Origin: Saussurea involucrata
Lineage: Eukaryota; Streptophyta; Magnoliopsida; Asterales; Asteraceae
Direction: 5' to 3'
Assembly: GCA_033807775.1 (NCBI GenBank)
Contig: CM066326.1
Location: forward strand, 89,876,873 to 89,940,872
DNA length: 64,000 nt
Below the pieces are notes generated by a model that worked only from the letters and a program-made list of their open reading frames with translations, did not search any database and was not told the origin of the DNA. The translations under genes and the position numbers were made by a program. This document shows, in pieces, positions 1-9,042 of the stretch. Numbering within the stretch: the stretch's first letter is position 1; each line of letters starts with the position of its first letter.

Positions 1-10
1 AGAAGAGCAA

Positions 11-506
11 TTTCGTAACTTTTACAAAAAAACACAGGACGAGTTCATATATGGATCTGTGTGATTCACATATGAACTATACGTTCATATATGAACCTTT
101 GTAATTCACATATGAACTCTTTATAACTAATTCATATATGAATATTGTGATTCATAATTTCATATATGAACCTTTGTGTTTCATATATGAAACCAAATAA
201 CTGTAGATTCATATATTAATCAGTTGAACCAATTAACTGATTTATACATGAACCTTTGTGATTCATATATGATTTTTTTTAACTAATTCATATATGAATC
301 TTTGTGTTCATATACGAACCTTTGTGATTCATATATGAAGTTTTTGTTAACTAATTCTCATATGAACAAAATTAACTGATTCATATATGAATCACAAAGG
401 TTCATATATGAATTAGTTAAAAAGAGTTTATTTGTGAATTACAAAGGTTCATATATGAATCACACAGATTCATATATGAACTCGTCCCGCGTATTTTTTA
501 CGAAAC
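11..506. repeat. Foldback element made of TTCATATATGAA palindromes
   Basis: The outer ends are inverted (TTTCGTAA at 11-18, TTACGAAA at 499-506), followed inward by matching blocks that include GACGAGTTCATATATG. The interior is an array of TTCATATATGAA-like palindromes separated by CCTTTGTGA-type spacers on both strands, so the whole block can fold on itself. It looks like a non-autonomous foldback MITE. No coding capacity or clear target duplication is seen, and the true left end could lie just outside the window. Confidence 0.6.
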
Positions 507-652
507 TACCCCTCTATCTTGTGCAGACCACGCGCAGACCACGCGAGGAATTATCCGCTGCTTCTCGGTCAATGCCGCCGATCTTGACCGAATGAATGGC
601 TAAGATCACTTCTTTATTTCTCAAATATTTAGCACTTCTCATTTGAACATCT

Positions 653-692
<40 letters not shown>

Positions 693-960
693 CTAATCAA
701 ATAATGATATTAAAAAATGTACCTTTATATTGGAAGAAAGAAAAATCATATAGCTTACTAGTATAAAAATAGTTTTTAATTGAATATTTAAAATAGAACT
801 AAGAAAAATAATTTTACATCTTCGCTTTAATCGTGAGACCACAATGTTTATGACTTCATGAAACTACGTGAGTGATTAGATAAATCTATAAGATTGTTAA
901 ATCTAAAGTTAAAAATGTAAAAACACAAGATATAAAGAATTTAAGGAATTTAAAAAAAAT
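507..960. other. Unassigned AT-rich spacer with (AT)n microsatellite
   Basis: No gene was recognised here. An (AT)n microsatellite lies at about 655-689. A short duplicated CAGACCACGCG occurs near 533-554. The rest is AT-rich. Confidence 0.6.
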
Positions 961-1102
961 TGAAAAAAATACGTCTTACAAAAAACGCGTGCCGTGGCGC
1001 CATAGCATGAGTCACGCCTTACAGAAACGCTATGAGTCATTTTGTAACGGCGGAGCCGCGTCTTACGCCATATCATATTATGACACGTCTTTTTAAACAC
1101 TG
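960..1102. mobile_element. Possible hAT-like element end (GC-rich, GGCG/ACGCC motifs)
   Basis: This GC-rich patch in AT-rich DNA contains repeated GGCG, ACGCC and TATGA motifs and ends in TTTTTAAACACTG. Its reverse complement resembles the terminus of the hAT-like element at 16619-18875 (CAAGGTTTTAAAAAACGC). Only one end is visible, so this is a tentative degenerate copy. Confidence 0.3.
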
Positions 1103-1384
1103 CTGTTACCACAAACAAATAAAAAAGTTTCGGCAGTGATTAAAATTACCAATTTTATACAAGAAAACAAAATTAGGTTTATAATTTACTAAAAAATATA
1201 CTATTTTTATACAATAATTTAAAAGATATATCATATTTAGAAGAAAAAATATGCAATTAATTAGGAAGGTCCAGCAGACTTGTTATGCACCTCGGAGTCG
1301 ACTATTAAACCCCTTTTTCCAGGAACGCCACCTTAATTTCAACAAAAACGCGTGAGTTACCGATTCAAATATTTGTTTAAGGGG

Positions 1385-1795
1385 TGTTTTGATTGCTTAT
1401 TTACAGCATTTCTAACAGATTTTCTATAATTTTTTGAAATGGGGACTTAAAAGTCAAAATATTTAAAATGAATTACATTTAGTTTCAACAGATTTTCTAT
1501 TTTAGAGAACTCAACATTCATTATATTGTTAAGATATTATTTAAATTTATTATGTCAATACATTTTTTAAAAAGAATTTATATAAAATAATGATAACTCA
1601 ATCTCATTTGTGAGAATGAATAAAAAAATAATTTCTCACTCCATCTAGCAATATTTAGAGAATTCTCTAAACTTGGAACTTTCTCTAGGTTTATCTATTT
1701 TAAAGAACAATATAGAGAAGCTATTGGAGCAATATAGAGAACAAAAATGCAATTTTCTCTATTTTAGAGAAGCTGTTGGAGATGCTCTTAAAACT
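1385..1795. mobile_element. Degenerate GAGCATCTCCAACAGC-type MITE
   Basis: The right end reads AGCTGTTGGAGATGCTCTTAA, the typical terminus of the MITE family that is complete at 19119-19482. The interior has the family motifs TTTTAGAGAA and CAACAGATTTTCTAT. The left terminus has diverged, so exact limits are uncertain. No coding capacity. Confidence 0.55.
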
Positions 1796-1997
1796 AACAT
1801 GTACTTATAAAGGAAATAGTTAAAACGATTTGATAAAAAAGGAATTATTTATGCATGAAGTGTTAAAAATTAGAAGTCATCAAACAAAAATTGTTATGCT
1901 ATTTCTAACGAATTGCACATTGTAAATGAAATCGTTGCTTGTTAATATCATTTTAACGTTGTTACAGATAACATAAAAATTAGGTTTTTGTAAATTG

Positions 1998-2370
1998 GAG
2001 ACAGTGGCGGATCCAGAATATTTTCCTGGTGGGGCACATTTAAGGTAGCTTAAATACCCGTAAAGTTGTCCGATGTATTTTTAGCCTAAATCCAACGTTT
2101 CGAGGGCCTTTAAAAGTTTTTTTTGGTTGATTTTAAGAGGTTTTTAAGTTTTTATTGTTGATTTTGAATGACTTTTTTGGTTTTTTGGTTGATTTCGAAA
2201 GTTAACTTTGGTTTTTTAATTGATTTCGATACACTTTTTTAGTTGATGGGATCTCGGAGGAAAAATTAATGGAGGGACATTTAGCGTAGATAGCTTAAAA
2301 TCCTAAGCTTTTACCCTAAAAAATTCATTTTTTTCTTTTTAATGGGGTCCCATCCCCCACTACCTTTCAC
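1998..2370. repeat. Degenerate repeat beginning CAGTGGCGGATCCAG
   Basis: It starts with CAGTGGCGGATCCAG, a motif common at the edge of dispersed plant repeats, followed by four or five degenerate units of TTTTTTGGTTGATTTCGA. It ends near a GGGGTCCCATCCCCCACTACC block. It seems to sit beside or inside another MITE remnant. No terminal duplication could be defined. Confidence 0.35.
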
Positions 2371-2373
2371 TTT

Positions 2374-2640
2374 GAGTATCTCCAACAGCTTTTCTATAAT
2401 TTTTCTAAAATAGAAAATCAAAAGTTAAAATCTATAAAAATAGTTACATTCACCTCCAACAGATTCTCTATTTCAGAGACCTTAACACAAATATATTAAT
2501 ATAATATTCTCTAATTTATCTTCCTAATACATTTTAAAAAGAACTTAATATAAAATAATAAAAGTTCAATCTCATTGATAAAATCAAATAAAATAATTAT
2601 TTCTATCTTCTACTATCAAGTTTTATTTCTCTCGTGTCCT
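2374..2640. mobile_element. Left part of a GAGCATCTCCAACAGC-type MITE
   Basis: GAGTATCTCCAACAGCTTTTCTATAATTTTTC-type sequence followed by the family interior (ACATTCACCTCCAACAGATTCTC) matches the MITE family at 19119. The right terminus is not recognisable. Confidence 0.45.
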
Positions 2641-2775
2641 TGCACATATCCATATATTATTTCTGTTTTTGTTTCCGATTTTCAAAATAATAAAACAAGC
2701 ATATTCAACTAGTTGTAATTATTATTTTCATTTAAATATATATTTTAATATAAATTTTTATTTCGATTTAAAAAA

Positions 2776-4150
2776 GGGAATTTAATTAAAATACCCAAAG
2801 TTTGACTTTTACTTACCAAAATACCCATTTTCTAAACCATTTTGCAAAAATACCCATTTTTTTTGCGATTGGGTCCGCGATCGCGGACCAGGATCCATTT
2901 TGAAATTTTTTATCCCGTAACCACTGTCCCGTGAATAGTCCGGGCTGTCCGGCTACACACACAAAATTGTGAATTTCAATTGATATTTACACTTTCAACC
3001 CCTATACTTATTTACTTACTTTACTTTATACCTTTTACTTTCATAATTTTAATTTTACATTTAACACATATAATCTTTTATTAACTAAAATACGTTAAAA
3101 AAATACGTTTTAATTTTAACAAGTTACACCATTATAATCGTCTCTTCGATACGTTCGAAATGAGCCAAATATTGAATATTTTTGGATTTATTTATTTTAA
3201 TATATATCATATATACTACATAAAAATATTTTTTATATTTAAAATTCATATTCTTATAGTTAATTATTTAATTTATGGTACTCTTATAGTTAAAATACGT
3301 TTTATTTATTTTATTATTGATGGTCCAAGTGTAAGTATTAAAAATTGGCGGAGGCTTTGTGGTGGACAGACATCGATCCTTTTGTGCATACTCTGTAACT
3401 ACAAATACTTCAGCTCCAAACACACATGAATCATCATTCGCCAAATACCCATTTTCACAATTCTTAAATGAGTCCAGTGATACCAACTTGTCAAAGCCCC
3501 ATTTCATATTCTTCTCGTGAAAGCTTGTCCTATTGCCATTCACGATATCTATAAACACATACAAATAATAATAATTTAAAACGATTTAATGTATTAGTTA
3601 ATATATGATTATTATGTTAATGCGATAGGAGTGTAAAACAAAATTGAAAAAAATAAGAGATGTACCATAAATTAAATAATTAACTATAAGGGTATGAATT
3701 GTAAATATTAAAAATATTTTTATATAGTATATATGATATATAATAAAATAAATAAATCCAAAAATATTCAATATTGGGCTCATTTCGAAAGTATCGAAGA
3801 GACGAGTACAATGGTGTAACTTGTTAAAATTAAAACGTATTTTTTAACGTATTTTAGTTAATAAACGATCATATGTGTTAAATGTAAAATTAAAATTATG
3901 AAAGTAAAAGGTATAAAGTAAAGTAAGTAAATAAGTATAGGGGTTGAAAGTGTAAATATCAATTGAAATTCAGTGTAGCCGGACTATTCGCGGAAAGCGG
4001 TTCGATCGCGGGATAAAAATTTTCAAAATGGACCCTGGTCCGCGATCGCGGACCCAATTGCAGAAAAAATGGGTATTTTTGCAAAATGGTTTAGAAAATG
4101 AGTATTTTGGTAAGTCAAAGTCAAACTTTAGATATTTTAATTAATTTCCC
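2776..4150. mobile_element. Foldback / Pack-MULE-like element 1 with captured MATH exon
   Basis: Long inverted repeats face each other. The left starts GGGAATTTAATTAAAATACC; the right, read in reverse, starts GGGAAATTAATTAAAATATC. Both continue through a GGTCCGCGATCGCGGACC palindrome and a several-hundred-base AT-rich arm. An 8-bp direct repeat TTAAAAAA lies on both sides (2768-2775 and 4151-4158). The centre (about 3378-3548, minus) carries a fragment of a plant gene. This is the architecture of a Pack-MULE or foldback transposon: long inverted repeats, roughly 8-9 bp target duplication and gene capture. No transposase is encoded. Confidence 0.7.
3378..3548 (-). pseudogene. Captured MATH-domain exon, copy 1
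   Basis: On the minus strand an intron-like acceptor (GTGTTTATAG) precedes an open segment with WGFDKLVSLDSFKNCENGYL, NDDSCVFGAEVFV and then TEYAQKDR. The WGF-LVSL...F...NGYL-ND-CVFGAEV pattern is the C-terminal half of a plant MATH (TRAF homology) domain, as found in ubiquitin protease 12/13 relatives and MATH-only proteins, which bind substrates or partners. Only about 55 residues remain. There is no start codon, no partner exons, and the fragment sits between the arms of a foldback element, so it is a captured fragment and not a working gene. MATH identity is by motif recognition. Two further copies lie at 5687 and 6891 in opposite orientation. Confidence 0.65.
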
Positions 4151-4259
4151 TTAAAAAAATACATCCCATGTACCAAACGACGTCTTCAATACACGTGTTT
4201 ATGATTTATCCAATTATGCACTTCGTGCACGCGGAATATTTAAAACAACTGATCATTTA

Positions 4260-4603
4260 GGCATTGTTTGGCAACCAAAAAAAAAACTAACTTATAAACT
4301 AGCTTATTTTTTGATACATGTTTGAATGATCATAAGCTAGCTTTTTGAAAAACTATTTGGAATACTTATGAGTAGTTTTTTGTAAATATTCCAATTATAC
4401 CCTCATTAATATTAATTATCTATTTTTTTAATATGTCTATTTTGGTAATTTAAATGTTTATAAGTTATTTTTTGCCAAACGTGACTTTTTCATCAGCTAA
4501 CTTATCAGCTACCAACTAGCTTATCAGTCAACAGCTAGCTTATCAGCCACCAGCTAGCTTATAAGTCATAAGTTAGCTTATCAGCTAGTTTGCCAACAAA
4601 GCC
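4260..4603. mobile_element. PIF/Harbinger-like MITE, TSD TTA (GGCNTTGTTTGGCAA family)
   Basis: The left terminus GGCATTGTTTGGCAA and right terminus TTGCCAACAAAGCC are inverted, flanked by TTA on both sides (4257-4259, 4604-4606). The right half holds a run of TTATCAGCTACCAGCTAGC repeats. A longer relative is at 20682-21453. A 3-bp TTA duplication is typical of PIF/Harbinger (Tourist) MITEs. Confidence 0.75.
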
Positions 4604-4639
4604 TTAATCGGATAAGACTTACAAAAACATGTTTTCTAT

Positions 4640-4924
4640 ATTTTCGTAAAGCATCTACGACCGCTATGCTATATTTTTTTCTAAAACAAAATATCAAAAG
4701 TCAAATTTTTTAAAAAAACTTGCTTCCAACTCCAACAACTATTCTATTTTAAAGATTATAGTATCAATTAAAATATTAAAATAATCAATACATTAATAAA
4801 ATATTATTTTCTCTCCTTAACCTTTTAATTCAAATGTCTTTTATTGGTGGAAAAAATAAAATACTATTCATCTTTTCTTTTTTCTCTAATTTTAGTATAC
4901 GAGAAAATTTCTACAAATTTGGAG
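4640..4924. mobile_element. Left half of a MITE split by two later insertions
   Basis: AAAGCATCTACGACCGCT and CTCCAACAACTATTCTATTTTA match the GAGCATCTCCAACAGC MITE family. The interior stops at AAATTTGGAGA, where foldback element 2 begins. It resumes after 16584 (ACATTCTCTCTC) and again after 18875 (GCTGTTGGAGATGCTC, ending 18956). The order of blocks matches the intact relative at 19119-19482. Confidence 0.6.
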
Positions 4925-5686
4925 ATGAAATTAATTAAAATACCCTAAGTTTGACCAAGTGTTACCAAAATGCCCAAAATCTATCCCACTTTGCAAAAAT
5001 ACCCTTTTTTCCGCGATGGGAGCCCGCGATCGCGGGACAGGGACCATTTCTGACACTTTTTTAAACTTGCAGGGACCATTTTTGAAAAATGGAATCCCGC
5101 GATCGCGGGCTCATCCCGCGATGGAATACTTTTTGTGACTTTTCAATTTCAAGGGACCACTTTTGAAAAATTCCAGGGACCATTTTTGAAAATTTGAACA
5201 CTGTTCACCCGCGTTTGACCAATGTTCACCCGCGTTTCGTCCAAATTTATGATTTTAAATTGAAATTTTACACTTTCACCCCTATACTTATTTACTAAAT
5301 TTACTTTATACCTTTTACTTTCATAAATTTAATTTTACATTTAACACATATAATCGTTTATTAACTAAAATACGTTAAAAAAATACGTTTTAATTTTAAC
5401 AAATTACACCATTATAATCGTCTCTTCGATACGTTCGAAATGTGCCCAATCTTGAATTTTTTTGGATTTATATATTTTAATATATATCATATACAGTTAT
5501 ACACTACATAAAAAAATATTTTTTATATTTAAAATTCATACCCTTATAGTTAATTATTTAATTTATGGTACATCTCTTATTTTTTTTTTCAATTTTTTTT
5601 ACACTCCTATCGCATTAACATAATAATCATATATTAACTAATTCATTAAATCGTTTTAAATTATTATTATTTGAATGTGTTTATAG

Positions 5687-5865
5687 ATATCGTGAATGGC
5701 AATAGGAGAATGTTTTACGAGAAGAATATGAAATGGGGTTTGGACAAGTTGGTATCACTGGACTCATTTAAGAATTGTGAAAATGAGTATTTGACGAATG
5801 ATGATTCATGTGTGTTTGGAGCTGAAGTATTTGCAGTTACAGAGTATGCACAAAATGATCGATAA
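5687..5865 (+). pseudogene. Captured MATH-domain exon, copy 2
   Basis: After an acceptor-like GTGTTTATAG the plus strand reads IVNGNRRMFYEKNMKWGL, then KLVSLDSFKNCENEYL and NDDSCVFGAEVF. It is the same MATH-domain fragment as at 3378-3548, with several substitutions (for example NGYL to NEYL). It runs on briefly (TEYAQNDR) and stops. No start, promoter or neighbouring exons are present, and the copy lies inside the arm of foldback element 2. It is a captured, amplified gene fragment; expression could at most give an antisense or chimeric transcript. Confidence 0.65.
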
Positions 5866-5895
5866 TAAAATAAATAAAACGTATTTTAACTATAA

Positions 5896-6215
5896 GGGTG
5901 CGTTTGGTACGCAGACTGGATGGGACGGGACGGGACAAAAAAAAATAGTTTCATGTTTGGTATGCCATGGGACAAAAACCAGATGGGACAACATGGAACA
6001 AAAACAAGTTTTAATGGGACAAAACATAAGATTTTTTGTTCCACCAAAATAGGTGGAACAACATGGGACTAAAACATCAGATTACTAAAATACCCTTTTT
6101 TCCAACGTAACTTAGATTAAAATTATCTCCTCCAGTTCAGTCCCGTCCCGTCCCATCAAGTTCAGTCCCGTCCAGTTACGTCCCGTCCCATCTAGTATGC
6201 GTATCAAATGCTACC
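5896..6215. mobile_element. MITE with GGGACGGGAC-rich termini, TSD TAA
   Basis: The left terminus GGGTGCGTTTGGTACGC is inverted to the right terminus (reverse complement GGTAGCATTTGATACGC). TAA lies on both sides (5893-5895, 6216-6218). Just inside are GGGACGGGACGGGAC and, at the other end, repeated CAGTCCCGTCC. It is nested in foldback element 2. A second, truncated copy at 7070-7113 and 15870-15945 is the target of the gypsy insertion. Confidence 0.7.
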
Positions 6216-6890
6216 TAAAAGTACACCTGTATATGGTATATATTAAAATATATAAATCCAAAAAAATTCAAGATTGGGCTCATTTCGAACGTATCGAAGA
6301 GACGATTATAATGGTGTAATTTGTTAAAATTAAAACGTATTTTTTTAACATATTTTAGTTAATAAACGAATGTAAAATTAAATTATGAAAGTAAAAGGTA
6401 TAAAGTAAAGTTAGTAAATAAGTATAGGGGTTGAAAGTGTAAATATGAAATCAAAATCACAATTTGGAATTGAAATTTACACTTTCAACCCCTATACTTA
6501 TTTACTTACTTTACTTTATACCTTTTACTTTCATAATTTAAATTTTACATTTAACACATATAATCATTTATTAACTATAATACGTTAAAAAAATACGTTT
6601 TAATTTTAACAAGTTACACCATTATAATCGTCTCTTCGATACGTTCGAAATGAGCCCAATCTTGAATTTTTTTGGATTTATATATTTTAATATATATCAT
6701 ATACACTACATAAAAAATATTTTATATATTTAAAATTCATACCCTTATAGTTAATTATTTAATTTATGGTACATCTCTTATTTTATTTTTTTCAATTTTG
6801 TTTTACACTCTTATCGCATTAACATAATAATCATATATTAACTAATTCATTAAATCGTTTTAAATTATTATTATTTGAATGTGTTTATAG

Positions 6891-7069
6891 ATATCATGAA
6901 TGGCAATAGAAGAAGGTTTCACGAGAAGAATATTAAATGGGATTTTGACAAGTTGGTATCACTGGACTCATTTAAGAATTGTGAAAATGGGTATTTGGCG
7001 AATGATGATTCATGTGTGTTTGGAGCTGAAGTATTTGCAGTTACAGAGTATGCACAAAAGGATCGATGT
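6891..7069 (+). pseudogene. Captured MATH-domain exon, copy 3
   Basis: This is the third copy of the MATH fragment, again after GTGTTTATAG. It reads IMNGNRRRFHEKNIKWDF, KLVSLDSFKNCENGYL and NDDSCVFGAEVF. Relative to the others the family's W-G-F has become W-D-F here. The reading frame ends just after the fragment in MITE-derived sequence. Like copies 1 and 2 it has no start or companion exons and is best seen as a hitch-hiking fragment. Confidence 0.65.
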
Positions 7070-7113
7070 ATTTCCAACGTAACTTAGATTAAAATTATCT
7101 CCTTCAGTTCAGT
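7070..7113. mobile_element. Truncated CAGTCCCGTCC-type MITE, interrupted by gypsy element
   Basis: TTTCCAACGTAACTTAGATT and the CAGTTCAGT at its end match the right third of the MITE at 5896-6215. The remainder continues at 15870-15945, immediately after the gypsy element and its TCAGT duplication, ending in ATGCGTACCAAACGCTACC. Confidence 0.6.
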
Positions 7114-9001
7114 TGTAACACCCTAAAATTCAGGGCCAATTTAAACCTCAAAATACACATGTTATGATCATCAAAATATCAGACTTTTATAAACCAAAGG
7201 ATCAAAAGTAAGTTTCTATATACATAAGATCATCTAACTTAAATAATCTGATCAATCTAATTATACATCACAATAAGATCAACTAGATTATCTAAGGCTT
7301 GTCCCAAAAGTCATCAAAATATCCTGATCCTTTGATATCGCCAAGTCTGATTGTTCTTCAACTGTCATCTCACTTCCCCACTATTTTCCAGAGCCTGTAC
7401 CTGGTAAGACAATTTAATTTGAAACATTAGGCTTTCGCCTAGTGAGATTATCCAAATCAAATTAAAATTAATCAACAAAATATTAACAGATATATCAAAC
7501 CTGTTAACGGCCATTTTACCATACCAAGCTCTTATCAACCAAAGGAATCCACCTATTCCTTACTTATGACTAATTCATCTAGTCGTCATATTATCAACGA
7601 GAATTACTATAAATCCCACCGGACTTATAAATAACTCTAACTCCCAGAAATTACAGTTTCCAAACCTGCTTCTTTCTGAATTAGGATGTCAAATCCTCAA
7701 CAATAAAGATATCTCATCTTTCGCTTGAAATGGGAATTACAACTCTAAGTCTGCCATTCCTCATTTCGTTTCCTCCCCATCTTGAATCACTGGTCTCAAA
7801 TGAGATTTCCTTCTTATCGCGATCAACAACCACCAGAGACCCTCACAGTTGATTCAAGATTCACTCCAACAACTAGAAATACATCCTAACGGTCCCCTGG
7901 CTAGTAAACGGTTCTCATTATACCGCACTCTATGCCCACTAGACCAGATGCATATTTCTAGCCAACGCCACACAATAATTGTGTATCATCACTCTTTCTA
8001 TTGTATACTAAAGTTATACAATACAACATATATTCTATATCTCTATGTACAGAATATTAATTTCAACGATTATCCCTACTTTGCCATTTAGCATCGGGGA
8101 TTAACATCTCAACATTTAACTACAGCTCCGGACTCATAAATAAGTCCTTACAATTTAACATATCATGGTTTTTACATCACCAACAGAGTTATAAACATAT
8201 AACAAATAGCATATACATATCAGATTGCATGTCACATAACAGCCTCAAAATACTACTGAAAGTCAAAACTTTTCGCAAGCTACTGTAGCGAAAAGCTACA
8301 CTTTTCGCAAGCCAAAGCTGCGAAAAGTTCACTTCTCGCAACCCACTATTGCGAAAACTCTACTTTTCGCAACCCTCTATTACGAAAAAGTCCAGAATTC
8401 GCAACCCTTGGTTGCGAAAACTTCACTTTTCGCAATACACTGTTGCGCAAAGTCACTGTTCATCGTCACTTCCATTTCGATTCAGTTCTTCCTTTGACTC
8501 ATTAAGCTTACCAATTCTTAATCAAATCATACCACTGATATCATATACAAGTATAACATATCTATAACACTTTTAATTGCTTAATTTTAACAAGAATGAA
8601 TAACTCACCTGGGTATTCTTGAACACAGTAAACTTCCAATTCAATGGCTTAATCAACAGCTTAATCAAATCACAAATCCAAATCAACAACTTTCTTTCTT
8701 CTTCTCCTTTTTAAAATCTTTCTCTCTGTCTCGTTCTATCTCTCTCTCGATATTCCTCTGTTTGATTTTCTTCTTTTCTTTTTAGAATACTAAACAAAGG
8801 AAATCAGTATTATCAAACACTGATTCCTCCTAATGTGACACCTCACAGAAAAGCATGAGTCATTAACTCAATTTTCCAATATAACCCCAAACCCTCAAAA
8901 ATAACAATTCAACCCTCCAAGTTAATTTTCTCATAACTAAATTGTACCAAAAATACAATTTATATCTTATTAATTTACAATGGAAATTTCGGGATGTTAC
9001 A
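7114..9001 (-). repeat. 3' LTR of the gypsy element
   Basis: It begins TGTAACACCCTAAAATTCAG and ends TTCGGGATGTTACA in plus orientation. It is nearly identical to 13978-15864; one visible difference is AAAGTCACTG here against AAAGCATTG there, near the hairpin array. Because the element reads on minus, this left copy is the 3' LTR. At about 8268-8453 it carries six or so TTTTCGCAA...TTGCGAAAA hairpins. Confidence 0.93.
8268..8453. repeat. TTCGCAA/TTGCGAA hairpin array in gypsy LTR
   Basis: About six units of roughly 30 bp, each with CTTTTCGCAA, an 8-10 base variable spacer, and TTGCGAAAA or a variant. Each unit can form a short stem. The identical array is in the other LTR at about 15130-15315. 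The spacers differ between units, so the stems and not the spacer sequence are preserved. Confidence 0.75.
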
Positions 9002-9016
9002 ATACTCCCCAACTTG
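9002..9016 (-). promoter_or_regulatory. Polypurine tract of the gypsy element
   Basis: On the minus strand CAAGTTGGGGAGTAT lies directly before the 3' LTR terminus TGTAACA. The position and G/A-rich composition fit the plus-strand primer of gypsy elements. Confidence 0.8.
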
Positions 9017-9042
9017 AAAAGGATTTCGTCCCCAAAATCAAA

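Noticed and set aside
7849..8091. 80-codon open frame, identical at 14713-14955
   Set aside because: It lies in both gypsy LTRs on the strand opposite to the element and has no recognisable homology; duplication is explained by the LTR pair.
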